From Agrypnia vestita (lineage: Eukaryota > Arthropoda > Insecta > Trichoptera > Phryganeidae), in the NCBI GenBank assembly GCA_016648135.1, contig JADDOH010000462.1, positions 62,001 through 126,000 of the forward strand: a stretch of 64,000 nucleotides of DNA, in the 5' to 3' direction. A model generated the notes under the pieces. That model was not told the DNA's origin and did not search any database. It saw nothing but the letters and a program-made list of their open reading frames with translations. Below are positions 1 through 10,845 of this stretch, one piece after another. The position numbers were made by a program, and so were the translations under genes. How positions within the stretch are numbered: position 1 is the stretch's first letter; each line of letters begins with the position of its first letter.

Positions 1-180
1 CTTTTGCATTGTATGCAAAAATAATAATAATATAATTTTTTAACAAAATCTTATTAATGTGAGCACTTTGGAGAACCTCCAAATAATTGATTTTAGAGGG
101 CAGCGACCTATGTTCTGTTTATTTTCCAAGAAAACTTTATCATTGAGGTATGCAAAAACAACAAGCTCTTCAGACATATA

Positions 181-359
181 TAGGTCTTTCCATTTAAGAA
201 ATACAATCGAATTAGTATGTGTTATTCGTGTATACGAGGCTTGTTGTTTAGTTGTGTTGGTGTATACGGGTATAAACACCAACACAAAGAAACAATGTGC
301 CTCGTACGCACGGCTTACACATACTAATAATTAATTGTATTTCTTAACTGAAAGACCTA
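181..359. mobile_element. Foldback MITE, family A, copy 1
   Basis: Two long inverted arms begin TAGGTCTTTC and end GAAAGACCTA, and the arms continue with a conserved block (cattta-agaa-acaatcgaattagta). The element is flanked by TA on both sides, consistent with a TA target duplication. Related copies lie at 26252-26431 and 43193-43352. It is non-coding, and the short ORFs across it are only the palindrome read in two frames. The TA flank suggests a Tc1/mariner-type mobiliser, which is inference. Confidence 0.7.
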
Positions 360-1249
360 TACCAAAAATGTCATTTTCCGAGTTTTCTTTAACTCACTTC
401 ACTTGAAGACGCCATTATGTGCAGGATCGTAAATTAAGTCTAAGAAAAAATGTATGTTATTTTCTCAAAAACTTTAGTTATAATATCAACACGCAAATCG
501 GTTGTGATACAAACACATTTAAATACGTTTCCTATTATTTGAAATACTAGGGATTCGGAAGAGGGGTGTGTACAACCTATTCACTGCAATGGTAGCGACC
601 CCTAAAATTAATTCAAACGTAAAATAAAAAAAATGTTTATTTTTTTGGTTATTACATAAAAGTGTGTCCCGATAAAAAATAAACCAAACCAAAAATTTTG
701 TGGTGATAAACTAAGTTAATTCATTTCATTATATAAAAATAAAAAACCTTATTTTTTGAAGCATCCTAGTATACATATTACAAAAACAATTGTACATGTA
801 AAGCTGGAGAAGGGAAACACATACACAGAAAGTAAAAATCAAAAATGACACATAAAAAATGAAACAATGAGGATGTTATGAAATATGTTTACATTTTGAA
901 AAGATCGAAAATAATTATAAAATAATTAAAATAATTGATATAGCATTTCAGATTCATGTTAAAATACAGATCGTTACGGATATAGTCAAATAATTCTTTA
1001 ATTTTTCTGAATCCGATGCCATTCTTTGATTAGGGATCCAACGAAGGAATCAATTTAAATGGTGGATTATTCGCAAATTAATTAAAAATTTTGTAACAGA
1101 ATGTCAGTAAACTTTAACTTTAACTTTAACGTTCACAAAAGATGTGGTAACACCCACTTTAGACCCCGCCCCCTCTCACTCTCTCTCGTTAGATTCCTGA
1201 ATTGTTCAGTAGGCTATAATCTGTGCATACTCGTCTCTGACAAGATTAA
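360..1249. other. AT-rich, nothing recognised
   Basis: AT-rich single-copy-looking sequence with no recognisable gene, RNA or repeat. Confidence 0.5.
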
Positions 1250-1455
1250 CACGCATGTGATCAGTAGTGGTGATAGTTTAACAATACTTTGGTTGGGGTG
1301 TATAGTGTTGTGAATATATAAGTGTAGTGTTGGTCCTGACGGAGAGACGGGTACGTCTCTAAACCGGTAGACCGTAAATCTAGTAGTGGTTTTTACTAAG
1401 TTTACAAACATTCTGTTATTACGTCTAACCACAAAATTAATGCTTTAAATATTGT
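1250..1455 (+). mobile_element. Penelope-like terminal region with hammerhead motif (copy 1)
   Basis: A repeat end shared with 34482-34620 and 30578-30705. All three have a hammerhead-like motif, then 60-80 nt, then a common block reading (g)tct(g/a)accacaaa(g/a)ttaat and ttaaatatt. The terminal placement of hammerheads matches what is described for Penelope-like retroelements; no coding part is present here. Confidence 0.5.
1332..1373 (+). ncRNA. Hammerhead ribozyme motif, degenerate
   Basis: Stem I GGTC (1332-1335) pairs with GACC (1370-1373). The core reads CTGACGG (A9 to G), one extra A follows, stem II is GAGACG/CGTCTC (1344-1349/1354-1359), and TAAA replaces GAAA. Stem III is the palindrome ACCGGT and the cleavage-site nucleotide would be A1369. 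Two core substitutions suggest an inactive copy. The stem I pairs differ from those at 34 kb (TTGTC/GACAA) yet remain complementary. Confidence 0.5.
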
Positions 1456-2134
1456 GTTGAGGGACGGATTTAAAACATTCGTTGAAAATATTACTTTCTT
1501 AGTACACCTTCTAAAGATTTTCGAGTCAGCACTCCGCGCGGAACAGTTGTTGCGCTATCAGCTCGCGGGAACTTGCAGCGAGGCTTCCGGGGCAGCAATC
1601 AAATGTGTGTGCTCAGGGGGCGCCCCACCCCCGGCCGAGCCTTATAAACATGTTAATGAGTAACTCTTCAGCCCCCAGGGTGGGCGAGGGCGGCAGACGG
1701 CGCGGCGGGAGGGGCTGATTTACGGCACAGTTTGTATCAGTTCCGGCCAGAGAACGATTTGCAAAACACCGTGGAATAACAGCCTTAAAAACTGTAGACA
1801 CCCTCCAGGCGTCGGCCCCGTCTGGGTGGGTGCCGCCGCTTTCAGCCCTTCGATCTGCCGGGTCGCCTTTTTAAATACTTCGCGTTTACGGCAAATGAAT
1901 TTCTTTTATTTGAGGTTTTTGGTGAAGTGATTTGAGGAAAATGTTTTTTAATGAAAACACACTTTATTTGCAGTTTCACAGGATAGTTCTATGATATTAT
2001 GAAAAATTATATTAATAAATTAGAGTGGAATAAATGGATAGACTTGTTCCGCACTTAATTGAGTTCAATTTTTCAAAGATTCTTGTTTCGAATTATGTAT
2101 AGAACTTAAAAAATTTGATAATGTGTGGATGTTC
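1456..2134. other. Intergenic with GC-rich patch 1520-1860
   Basis: A sharply GC- and CpG-rich patch lies in AT-rich DNA, with motifs such as gggcgccccacccccggcc and tataaa near 1643. No frame gives a recognisable protein. It could be a promoter/CpG-like element or conserved non-coding sequence of a gene outside the window. Confidence 0.35.
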
Positions 2135-2280
2135 TTACGATGGAATTGGTGAACGTTGCATTGTGTAGAGTGATCACTTAAGCCAGCTCATACAGATTGT
2201 AAGTCATGACTTCCATACACTTTTCTCGTATATAAATAGCTTCGTCTCTGTGAGACTTATTTAATATAGAGAGCATTAAT
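2135..2280 (+). repeat. Dispersed repeat RepX
   Basis: Contains the family signature ggaattggtgaacgttgcat, then tgatcacttaagcc, gacttccatacac and cttcgtctctgtgagac. Other copies: 15175-15424, 17100-17225(-), 17345-17465, 20375-20510, 25675-25830(-), 36385-36725, 38385-38505 and 57692-58035. No coding capacity; class unknown. Confidence 0.7.
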
Positions 2281-2530
2281 TTGTCTCTTACTGTTAAGGC
2301 AGCGTTTGTAAGAAACGCATTCGCTCGATCGATTTTTCGTCGACTTTAGTTGTAAAAAAGGTCACAACGATAAATAATATATAGCCTGTAACCACCATGA
2401 AGTTCCATTACACATATTGGTGCGAGAATCTTTGAAATCGGATGAGCGATTTCTGAGATTACCTCCTACATCCAAACTAACAAACTTACAACCTCACAAA
2501 CTTTACCTCTTTATATATTAGTATAGATAT
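2262..2530 (+). repeat. Dispersed insect repeat, 3' part
   Basis: Matches 53345-53650: agagagcatt, aaggcagcgttngtaagaaacg, then gaaatcggatgag, gagattacctcctacatcc, and an end at cacaaactttac plus ttagtatagat. The 5' part seen at 53038 is missing here. Confidence 0.65.
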
Positions 2531-3084
2531 AAATTTTTATCACCCGTTTTTACCTGACATTTGGATTTTTATGACTGCAGTCACTGCAAAACGCTAAATA
2601 AAAATTACGGCCTGTAAGAAAAAAAAATCTGCGTGAAATTAGGTTATCACAAATTCAAAGCAGGTGTCAATAGAATACAATGCTTTTTTACACGTGTTTT
2701 TCTCAGTTTTGTTCTTATTGAAAAATCTTAAAATACGGAAAAAACAATATTTATTTAACCATAAAAGAAAAATTTCCTATTTATTTAATGGTTAAAAAAA
2801 AAATTAGAAGCACCACACTTGGTGATGGGAATGATGTTTCGGGGTGAAAATAGTCACCTAGAAAATCCAGACAGGATAAGTTAAGCGAATATCAAGACAC
2901 CTGATCGATCCGATCGAGAGTTTTTCTGATTCGCACAAACAGGTTTTTCACTTTATAATAAATACATGACTAATTCAGGTACAAAGTATGTGATTGAGAA
3001 TTTTAGCAGACAATTTCAAATCCAAAAAATATCAGACTAAGTGTTGCTATGAATAAAATCACAAAAGGTACTCGATCAAAACAT
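2531..3084. other. Nothing recognised
   Basis: AT-rich sequence without a recognisable feature. Confidence 0.5.
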
Positions 3085-3450
3085 AACTATACTAGCTATA
3101 GCTTATAAAATATATTATATATTTAGGCTGCCAGTGCTATCTAGAATAGCGTAGCGTTTTGTAAACGTTAGTGATGGACTGTATTAAATAGACAATTATG
3201 TTTTTTGCTTCTTACACCCGCATTATTATATTACACTTAATTATTATTTTAGCCATCTGATAGAGTCAGTGACGGATATTTTTGCACCTTGAAATTGACA
3301 CGCAGAGAATTATACTTTTTTTGTTCCTGATTTTATACACCTCATCATCATTATTTGTGCAATCTGGAATCGTTAGTTACGGACATTGTTACATAGAGAA
3401 TTATATATTTTGATTAATGATTAGTACCAATAATATATGCAATATAATAA
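3085..3450 (+). repeat. Dispersed repeat RepY
   Basis: Shares gctatctaga-tagcgtagcg, gttagtgatgg, aattatg-cttc-tac and agagaattatatattttgatt with 32300-32620. Its start is also shared with 55840-55960, immediately left of the 117-bp tandem array. Confidence 0.6.
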
Positions 3451-3574
3451 TGGATGCTCTTATATGTTTTAATTCTCATTGCATTTAATTATAAAAAATT
3501 ATCTACATATTCAAAAAAAATCTAATTCAGAGCATTTAAAGTAAATGTGTTTATTTTATTTAGTAAAAAGTAAC

Positions 3575-3990
3575 CCATAAAAACCAAGTTTTTATTGTAC
3601 TCTCTTTCTCATTTACTAGTTGAAACATTTTTTTTCGCTTAACCTACGCGTTGTTCTTCGGTCGGGCGACGCTACGAAAGGGAGTAATAAAAAATTTCTA
3701 AAAATACAAAAATATACTATAATCAGGTTTCGCGTCTACGAGACGTGTTGAAATATTTTCATACAACTTAATAAGTTGTATGAAAAAACCATTCTTAATT
3801 TGAAAAATCCAAAAATTCATTAATTTTTTTAACGAAAATTTGATAGATATTCTTGATCATCGCCACGAGTCTGCTTGCAAAGTTTCAGCTCGATTGGATT
3901 TCGGGAAAGGGTTTTAAAATGGATCCAAAGTTTTTTCGTCAGACAAGAAGACAAGCAGACGCCACGAGTTAATATAAAGTGGGTAAAAAT
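3575..3990 (+). repeat. Dispersed repeat RepZ, copy 1
   Basis: Starts with a small hairpin (aaaaac-caa-gttttt), carries cacgagtctgcttgcaaag, tttcagctcgattgga and atccaaagttttttcg, and ends gacgccacgagttaatataa. Other copies at 8765-9243(-) and 62765-63265. The ends carry tactcyctttc and aaagkgrgta, weakly inverted. Confidence 0.65.
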
Positions 3991-4380
3991 GTTGAAATCA
4001 TACTAATTTTGAAAATTATTGCTATTGAATAGGAAGTTATTCGAATATATTATTTTTGGGGATAATTAAGAGGAAGAGTTGTTGAGAATATATCGTAGCT
4101 CCAAATTTTAAGCTTTTTATCTTTATTTACTCATATACGGCATAAACCGGATGATGACGTTCTGTAAAATTATAATACGATGTTGCCGTGAATACAATCT
4201 AGCGACGCACGCGCAATTCATGCGATGTTGCCAAATTTAAATATTTTTATAATTTCAATGAAAAAAAGTGTACGCATGAGATTGAAAATAATATGACGGA
4301 CAAATTCATATAAGTGTGGTCAAAAATCCTTATTATATGGAAAAAAAAAACAAAATTATAAATAGTGGTTGAAGCCTTAA

Positions 4381-5489
4381 GGCGATCGTCTAGCAGAATG
4401 AGCAAATTTCACCATTTTTTCTCATATCTTCTCTTTCGTTTTTTATCACATTTTTGTAGGAACATATCTAATTTAAAAAAATTATTCATCAGGTTACATA
4501 TATTTTAAATACGAATATTTTATTAAAATGTCATAAACTAAATTAAATAATTGATTAATAAATTACCAAACATTCGATGTTTTAAAAATGAAGAAAATTG
4601 CTCCACTTTGTGGGCCTTTTATGACTAAACGGCGTGTGAGATGTCTTTTTTATTCAATAATATTACAAAGTTAACGATTATCTTAAATTTGTTACAATTA
4701 TAGAAAAATCTGTTAATACGTTTACATGCAATTTATGTTTTAAAAAATACTGTTTTTTAAATTATTTATATTTTTTGTGTGTTTTTTTCGATCCTTTTAA
4801 AATAGTTTATAACTTTTTTTCTTTAATAAATTAAAGGAATAGGCATTTTTATTTTAAAATTAATACAAAAAAAATCAAAAAATTATTCTCGATTTCAGAT
4901 TTTAGCTATTTAATCAAGGCACTGCGTATTGTGTCATAAATACGTTGCGTCTTGATTAAATATCTAAAATCAGGAATATCGACAAAGATTTTGATTTTTT
5001 TTTGTTTTTATTGTAAAATTATAATATCTATTCTTTTGACTATTGAAGTAAAAAAGTTGTCAACCATGTAAAAAGAGTTGAAAAAGACCCACAAAAAAAT
5101 AAAATATTTTTAAAAAACAGTATTTTTTAAAACATAAATTGCATGTAAACGTATTAACAGATTTTTCTATAATTGTAACAAATTTAAGATAATCGTTAAC
5201 TTTGTAATATTATTGAATAAAAAAGACATCTCACACGCCGTTCAGTCATAAAAGGCCCACAAAGTGGAGCAATTTTCTTCATTTTTAAAACATCGAAGGT
5301 TTGGTAATTTATTAATCAATTATTTAATTTAGTTTATGACATTTTAATAAGATATTCGTATTTAAAATATATGTAACCTGATAAATAAATTTTTAAAATT
5401 ATTTATGTTCCTACAAAAATGTGATAAAAAACGAAAGGGAAGATATGAGAAAAAATGGTGAAATGTGCTCATTCTGCTAGACGATCGCC
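4381..5489. mobile_element. 1.1-kb TTAA-flanked palindromic element, copy 1
   Basis: An almost complete palindrome. The left arm starts GGCGATCGTCTAGCAGAATG and the right arm ends with its reverse complement. Homology between arms runs to a small loop around 4930-4965. TTAA flanks both ends (4377-4380, 5490-5493), as in piggyBac-type target duplications. There is no ORF. A transcript through it would form about 500 bp of imperfect dsRNA. Shorter relative at 15431-16189, fragment at 31640-31870. Confidence 0.75.
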
Positions 5490-5493
5490 TTAA

Positions 5494-6397
5494 AGTATGT
5501 TAGTATATATGAGTTTAAAATCTTCTGTTTATATAAATACAAAGTATTTAAAAATTATCAAAAAACCCAAAAACTTTTAAATATTAAATATTTCTTAATT
5601 ATTGAAGTAAAGTTTAATTTTCAAAATATTGGCTTTATACTCGTAAGAAAACATATTCTATGTAGAATAGATATAAAGAATCCATAAACAAAAGTGATTT
5701 CTAAGTCATTGAAAACGAATTTTAAAATCTGCTCTTTGTGTAAAAAAGTAAATGAATGAGAATAAAATAATTGTTGAAATAAAGAAGACATTTGTCGTCC
5801 TTAATTAGAAAGAATAAGAAGCTTTCATCTTTTGTAAACGTGTGGCGCTTTACACATTTCCTTCTTGTGCATTTTTGACATCTGTGCTACCAGACAGAAG
5901 TACCTCTTTTCCCTTCCAACTTATCTTACCAATAATAAGAAATCCTCTCCCATTCCACGCATATGCTTAGATTATAATAACCTTTTGAATTCAATAGATA
6001 TTTTTAATACTTAATATGAAAAGTGTCGTCATATGGAGAGGCAGATACTAGAAACTCGTCCCCCTCTCTGACCATGTGAATTACATTCATTACGAACCCT
6101 TTTATTTTTATGATAAACTTAAATCAGGAAATGAAACTGTAAAAACTGTTTGATCTATCAAACTGACTTGTCTATAATTTATGTCTATCTGTGTCATCTT
6201 TTAATTGTGAGAGACATTTAACTATTCTTTCTGTATTTTGTTCTACCTAGCAATCTCCCTGTTGGATGACCGAATAAAATAAAATAAATAAAATAAAATA
6301 ATAAACCAGGCCGTATTCAGTGATATAGTTTCATTTCAATAATAATCTTCATGTTAGTGTAAAGTAATCTTCACGGTATTTTGCCGTGCTTCAACGA
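5494..6397. other. AT-rich; possible retroelement 3' tail near 6275-6303
   Basis: Ends with a run of (aaaat)-type units (ataaaataaaataaataaaa) preceded by UTR-like sequence, as at 3' ends of non-LTR retrotransposons. No coding part is recognised. Confidence 0.35.
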
Positions 6398-6440
6398 ATC
6401 AACGTTTCAGATCCCATTGCAGGGTGCATCTTCAGGGCTG
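6398..6440 (-). ncRNA. Hammerhead-like motif, weak
   Basis: Minus strand reads CTGAAGA (6435-6429), one T, an imperfect stem II (GCACCC against GGGATC), then TGAAACGTT with an ACGT stem III. Stem I pairing is poor. The core words are intact but the helices are not convincing. Confidence 0.3.
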
Positions 6441-7070
6441 ATGTATCATGAGTATTGATGCTGTGGCTTACAATACCGTGTAGAAAGCTGGGTGAAACGT
6501 TGTGATAAGTACTGGATAGAAATACCCTATCGTAAGCAGGGTGTATCTCTGTGCTTATGTGTTACGTAGGTTACATGCAGTAAAATAGAAATAAATATAA
6601 ATAATAAAATAGTTTTTTCGAAAGAAAACTAGAAAATTTCACGTTAAGTGGCAAAGATTTTTTGTAATTCAAATCATTAAGACGTAATAAGTCATAAAAG
6701 CACCATTTAAAAATGATGGAATATTGAACAAGAGATTGCTCGCTTTAAGACTCCTAAGAATTACGTCAATGCTTTGCATGACGTGCTTTTATATAATAAC
6801 AAAAAAATCATGTTGGACTCGACTGCAGACTGGTTTAATCATCCCAGGATGCTATGGAGTGGTATTAACCGCGTCTGAAGCTCCCGCAGCCCATGGGGAT
6901 AAATGAAGCATGGGTCTCAAAGGAATTTCTCCCATGTGAGTGCACTCATACCGGAAAGTGGATGTAAGTGAATATCAAAAAATAGCCTTCCGAAAGATGA
7001 AGACTCAAATTGTATGCAAATACTATATTAACAATAAAATTATATTAACAATGACTATATTAACAATGAA
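6441..7070. other. Nothing recognised
   Basis: No supported gene. The ORF at 6724-6906 has no recognisable similarity. Confidence 0.4.
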
Positions 7071-8158
7071 GTTTTACGAATTAATGATCTGGGCGTGCTC
7101 TTTGATACCAATTTTTCATTTGTATCACATACGGAGAGTCAATAAACTACGTGGTTCCATTTTAAATTCTTTTGAACCCTTTGCTTTGCCCTCCCCCCCC
7201 CCTCCGAGTGGACGTAGTTTTTTTTCCTATTAATTCCAGAAGACTTTTTTTGTCATAACAAAACTATTTCAAAATTATTGATGAAGTGCAAACCGCATAT
7301 TCTTTACCGTTTTAATTGTGAAAAATAAACCAAATAAAATAAATGAAAGAATTACGTAGCTCGAATCTGACCCCCCGCCCCCTCACGTAGCCCAGCATAG
7401 CATTTTATCCAAACCCCCCTCCTCCTTTGATCAGGCAACGTGGTTACGGACGCTCTAATATCAATAATACATAAAATAATGGAGCAATGAAAACCCTTGG
7501 ACTTATATTGAAAATAGTCAATGATATAAAATTTTTAAACACAGTTTTGATATCATATAACGCTCTGGCGTATTATAACTCAGTGGTGTGGTTCCCCTGT
7601 TATAATGTACACGTACATACCATAGACAGAATCCAGCATAAATTCCTGAGATTTGTCAAATTTTAATTAAATCTGCCCATTCCTTCCATTAATTACAACA
7701 CGCTTAAGAAATTACGCAGTATTCTTAGTTTGTATGATACAAGATAATTAATAGACTTAATATTTTTGTACAAAATTTTCTGTTGGGTGGAGCTACAACG
7801 TTCCCAAAGACATATCTGCCTTGCAGCTTCTGAACTGTAGAGAGCTGGTATAAAAACGAGATGAATGGAGGAAGACTCAAACCCACCAGGAGTTGTTGAG
7901 CCAAGAGTGATTATGATGACACAATTTTCTACTCTAAAATTATCTATGATCTTCCCTCTCAAATATGTCTTAGAAATTCATTGTTAACGCGTTCAATATA
8001 TATATTTTATTACAATCATACGAGAAAAAACTACCATATGTACTCATCACTGCCTAGAATACAAACTGAGTAATGGGTATATATAGCGAGTTTGTAGATG
8101 TACTCCACGACAGCTTGACTACTTTAAAAAGACACATGCGGTCATTTCTGAGGCAGTG
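7071..8158 (+). pseudogene. Jockey-like non-LTR retrotransposon RT relic, interrupted
   Basis: Reading in shifting frames gives consecutive pieces of a non-LTR reverse transcriptase C-terminal region. VLRINDLGVLFDTNFSF lies at 7071-7145, AMKTLGLI and YYNSVVWFPCYN with IDRIQHKFLRF about 7478-7665, FLYKI near 7768, and the terminal LHDSLTTLKRHMRSFLRQ-stop ends near 8158. Several stops and frameshifts make it dead. A block of about 310 bp (7150-7460), with C-runs and repeated acgtag/acgtgg words and no RT similarity, splits the relic and is probably a later insertion. A short relative of the C-terminus is at 51240-51350. Confidence 0.6.
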
Positions 8159-8228
8159 ATAGTTTCTATATTAAAATATGCAAATATTTTACTGTTTTAC
8201 TCATAGGTTTAATGATTCTTTCATTTTT

Positions 8229-8735
8229 TATGGTCGTTGCTGTGGTGGACAAATGAAAACACTGGGAATTAAATAATGATTTAGAAATTAGTAATTAGTT
8301 ATTTTAATAAATTGTCAAAGTCTCTATTCTTCATATCACACTATTTTGCGATTTATCACTCGTCTATGAACACTTTATTATCACACTTTATTCATACTTG
8401 CTAAAACATTTTATCAAATTCTCGTACGTAGTAGTCGCATTTATTTAAATCGCCGGTTGGGTACTTCTCACGAATATTTCGTTTTATATATGTCGCTCCG
8501 GAATTCCACGACTGGACACCCCGGCCCTCGGTCCGCGGCTGATATCGCGTCGATAGAAATGTCAAAATAAAGTCAATCTGCGTAGCTGTCGGTCCCGCTT
8601 TATATACGCGATACGCCATTCTTTCGAACTCTCGAGAAGATTATATTATTTTCTAGTGTTTACGATCTTATTTTTGGCATCGACATGTTAAGAGGAATTC
8701 TGTATATATATAAATCTCTTATACCATCTCGTTAG
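8229..8735 (-). mobile_element. Solo LTR, family L, copy a
   Basis: Antisense copy of the LTR seen intact at 10269-10845 and 58897-59747. It carries gctgtggtgg, aaaacactgggaatt, tatcactcgt, tctcgtacgtag, caccccgg and a catctcgtta end. The ORF across it is incidental. Confidence 0.5.
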
Positions 8736-8764
8736 ATTATTTTAATTTGTGATTTTTATATTGA

Positions 8765-9243
8765 TTGTGTTCCTTTTTAACTCGGCGTCTGCAAGCTTGA
8801 CGAAAAAACTTTGGATCGATTTTTAACCCTTTTCCCGTGATCCAATCGAGCTGAAATTTTGCAGGCAGACTCGTGGCATTAATAAAGATGATCTAACAAA
8901 TTTTCGTTTAATTTTTTTAAAATTATTATAGTATAATTTTGGATTTTTCGAAATTTTAACGGTTTTTTTGAAATTGGAAACCATACAAATGAGAAAGGAG
9001 TCTGACGCGTGGAGAAGGCCCGAAACCTGTGCCAACTAGTCTGACTCGAGTCATGGGTCCGATTAGATTGTTTCGCTGACGCCAATTATTAGTTTTCAAT
9101 ATCTATAAGTTTTAAGGATAATAATATACATGGAATAGATTTTCCACATGAACTTAAAGCAAGAGGAATATGTTGGAAGATGAAATATCAAATTGATAAC
9201 AATCCAAATAAGAATAGGTGTATAATAAAAACTTGGTTTTTAT
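8765..9243 (-). repeat. Dispersed repeat RepZ, copy 2
   Basis: Reverse-oriented copy: ggcgtctgcaagc, gaaaaaactttggatc, ccaatcgagctgaaa and gactcgtgg, with the far end at aaaacttggtttttatt near 9220-9240. Same family as 3575 and 62765. Confidence 0.6.
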
Positions 9244-9721
9244 TGGTTAGTTTTTTAAATACAATTTAAACTGTAAGGATGCCTCCTTGTTTCTTACTAA
9301 TTTTTGCAATGCCTCCATACTCAGTAAACAGACACAAATAAACTCACAAACGCTACAGATATTTTCAAATGATAGAGCACAAAGTAGGTATAATAGATTT
9401 TCATGCTCCAATATATGCTTTTTTGAGATACTATAAGTCAGCCCGTGAAGTGGATGTGTTCTTATGTCACTATGTGCTTCACTATTAAAAAAAAAATATT
9501 TTAACAGTGTAACAATAACTCAAGATAACGAAAATAACTACCATTAAGTTAAAATAATTTTTGAGTATCATTTATTTTCTGAGTTAGCAACCATGTTTCA
9601 ATACATAAATTTATGGGAAATATTAATTATGTTTTATGTAGGACTTCTTTTCAAATATCATTTTTCGGTATTGTGTTACCAAATTTGATTGATAGATTGA
9701 AAAAAAAGAGTGGATGTAATT
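9244..9721. other. Nothing recognised
   Basis: AT-rich, no feature supported. Confidence 0.4.
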
Positions 9722-9905
9722 AGGGCGGCCTTCGTAGTCCAGCGGGCATGACACTAGATTCCCACACCGAGGATTCCAGGTTCGATTCCCGGTGAGGTCC
9801 CAATTCATCCATGTGATTTACTGAAGCCTGGGTGTTTTGTGATGTGTTTTGCTTCTGTAACTGGGCCTCTGGGCTTGTTAAAGTCTTAAAAAATATATAA
9901 TATAA
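9722..9905 (+). mobile_element. tRNA-derived SINE
   Basis: The head has a pol III A box TAGTCCAGCGG (9734-9744) and B box GGTTCGATTCC (9779-9789), spaced as in a tRNA. An unrelated body (cctgggtgttttgtgatgtg) and an AT-rich tail follow. The acceptor stem does not pair, so this is not a functional tRNA. The next feature, an RTE-like relic, abuts it. Confidence 0.7.
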
Positions 9906-9913
9906 TAAAGAGA

Positions 9914-10225
9914 TCATCGCTGAGACGGTTAGGTCATGTGAAAACTATAAGCGAGGAGAGGATGGTAAAGAAAATGTATGAAGTGAGTGTTGAGGATATG
10001 AGGAAAAAAGTCCTGGCTTGATCAGAAAAATATCAAAGGACGGCCATGGTACAAGCTTCAACCAATACTGACTTCGGTGTGAGAAGTTAGTATCATGCCC
10101 ATTGAGGTACGAGGGCCGCTAAATATATATGAAAGTGGATGAAACAAGGAGTGGGGTACCAGAGGAGAGTTGCATTCTATCCTCTCTGGCTAACCCTGCT
10201 GAGAAATGGTGTTATGGTTGGTTAG
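9914..10225 (+). pseudogene. RTE-like non-LTR C-terminal relic (same family as 18835 and 59343)
   Basis: Translation from 9914 reads LRRLGHVKTISEERMVKK and then VSVEDMRKK before a stop at 10021. Further on, MKVDETRSG and a frame-shifted version of the conserved C-terminus follow. These align with GHVKRMNEERVVRKIYNASV and CMNVDEAK of the better copies. The 3' end resembles the ggtaag end of the family. Confidence 0.55.
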
Positions 10226-10268
10226 TTATCGTGAGACCTAATACGAAAAATATGACATTTTAAAATAT

Positions 10269-10845
10269 TGTCACGAGTCGTGGCTGCGGGAGGAATGAAT
10301 GAAAATGCTGGAAATTAATTAGCGATTTATTAATTATTGATTAATTAACTATTCAATGTACAAAAGTCACTTAACACTTTTAAACTTAACGCTATTCATT
10401 AAATTAATTTGTCACTCGTAAAAAGACACATTATTATCGCATTAACACTTTATTTAAAATTCACTAGAACATTCCATCCAGTTTCGCACGAACTATTCGA
10501 TTCGGTTTATTTCGCTACGTAAGAACTTTGCTAGATTATTCATCTGAATTATCGCACGGTTGGCCATCGCGAATTATCGCGGCCTGTGGCCTACTTCGCT
10601 TTTGTTTTCGCTTTCAACGTAACTCAACAACAACAGCTCCCGTGCGCGGTCATATTTATATCTGACAAAGTTTTTCTAGTTGTTTCTAGAGAAGATTTTC
10701 GTGGTTTCTAAGCGTTTATAGATGTTTCTCGAATGTTTTAGATGCCTCCCGAAAGCTGTAGATCACGCTAGGCCGTTCTGGATTTTTCGATAGTGTTGTG
10801 ACAAGTGACAGAAGTGACATTTTGATATTGTAACATCTCGTTACA
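10269..10845 (-). mobile_element. Solo LTR, family L, copy b, with ATAT target duplication
   Basis: Begins TGTCACGAGTCGTGGCTG and ends CTCGTTACA. ATAT precedes (10265-10268) and follows (10846-10849) it. TG...CA ends with a 4-bp duplication are typical of LTR retrotransposon insertions (for example gypsy-type). No internal region adjoins, so it is a solo LTR. By comparison with 58897-59747 it lies in antisense. Confidence 0.75.
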
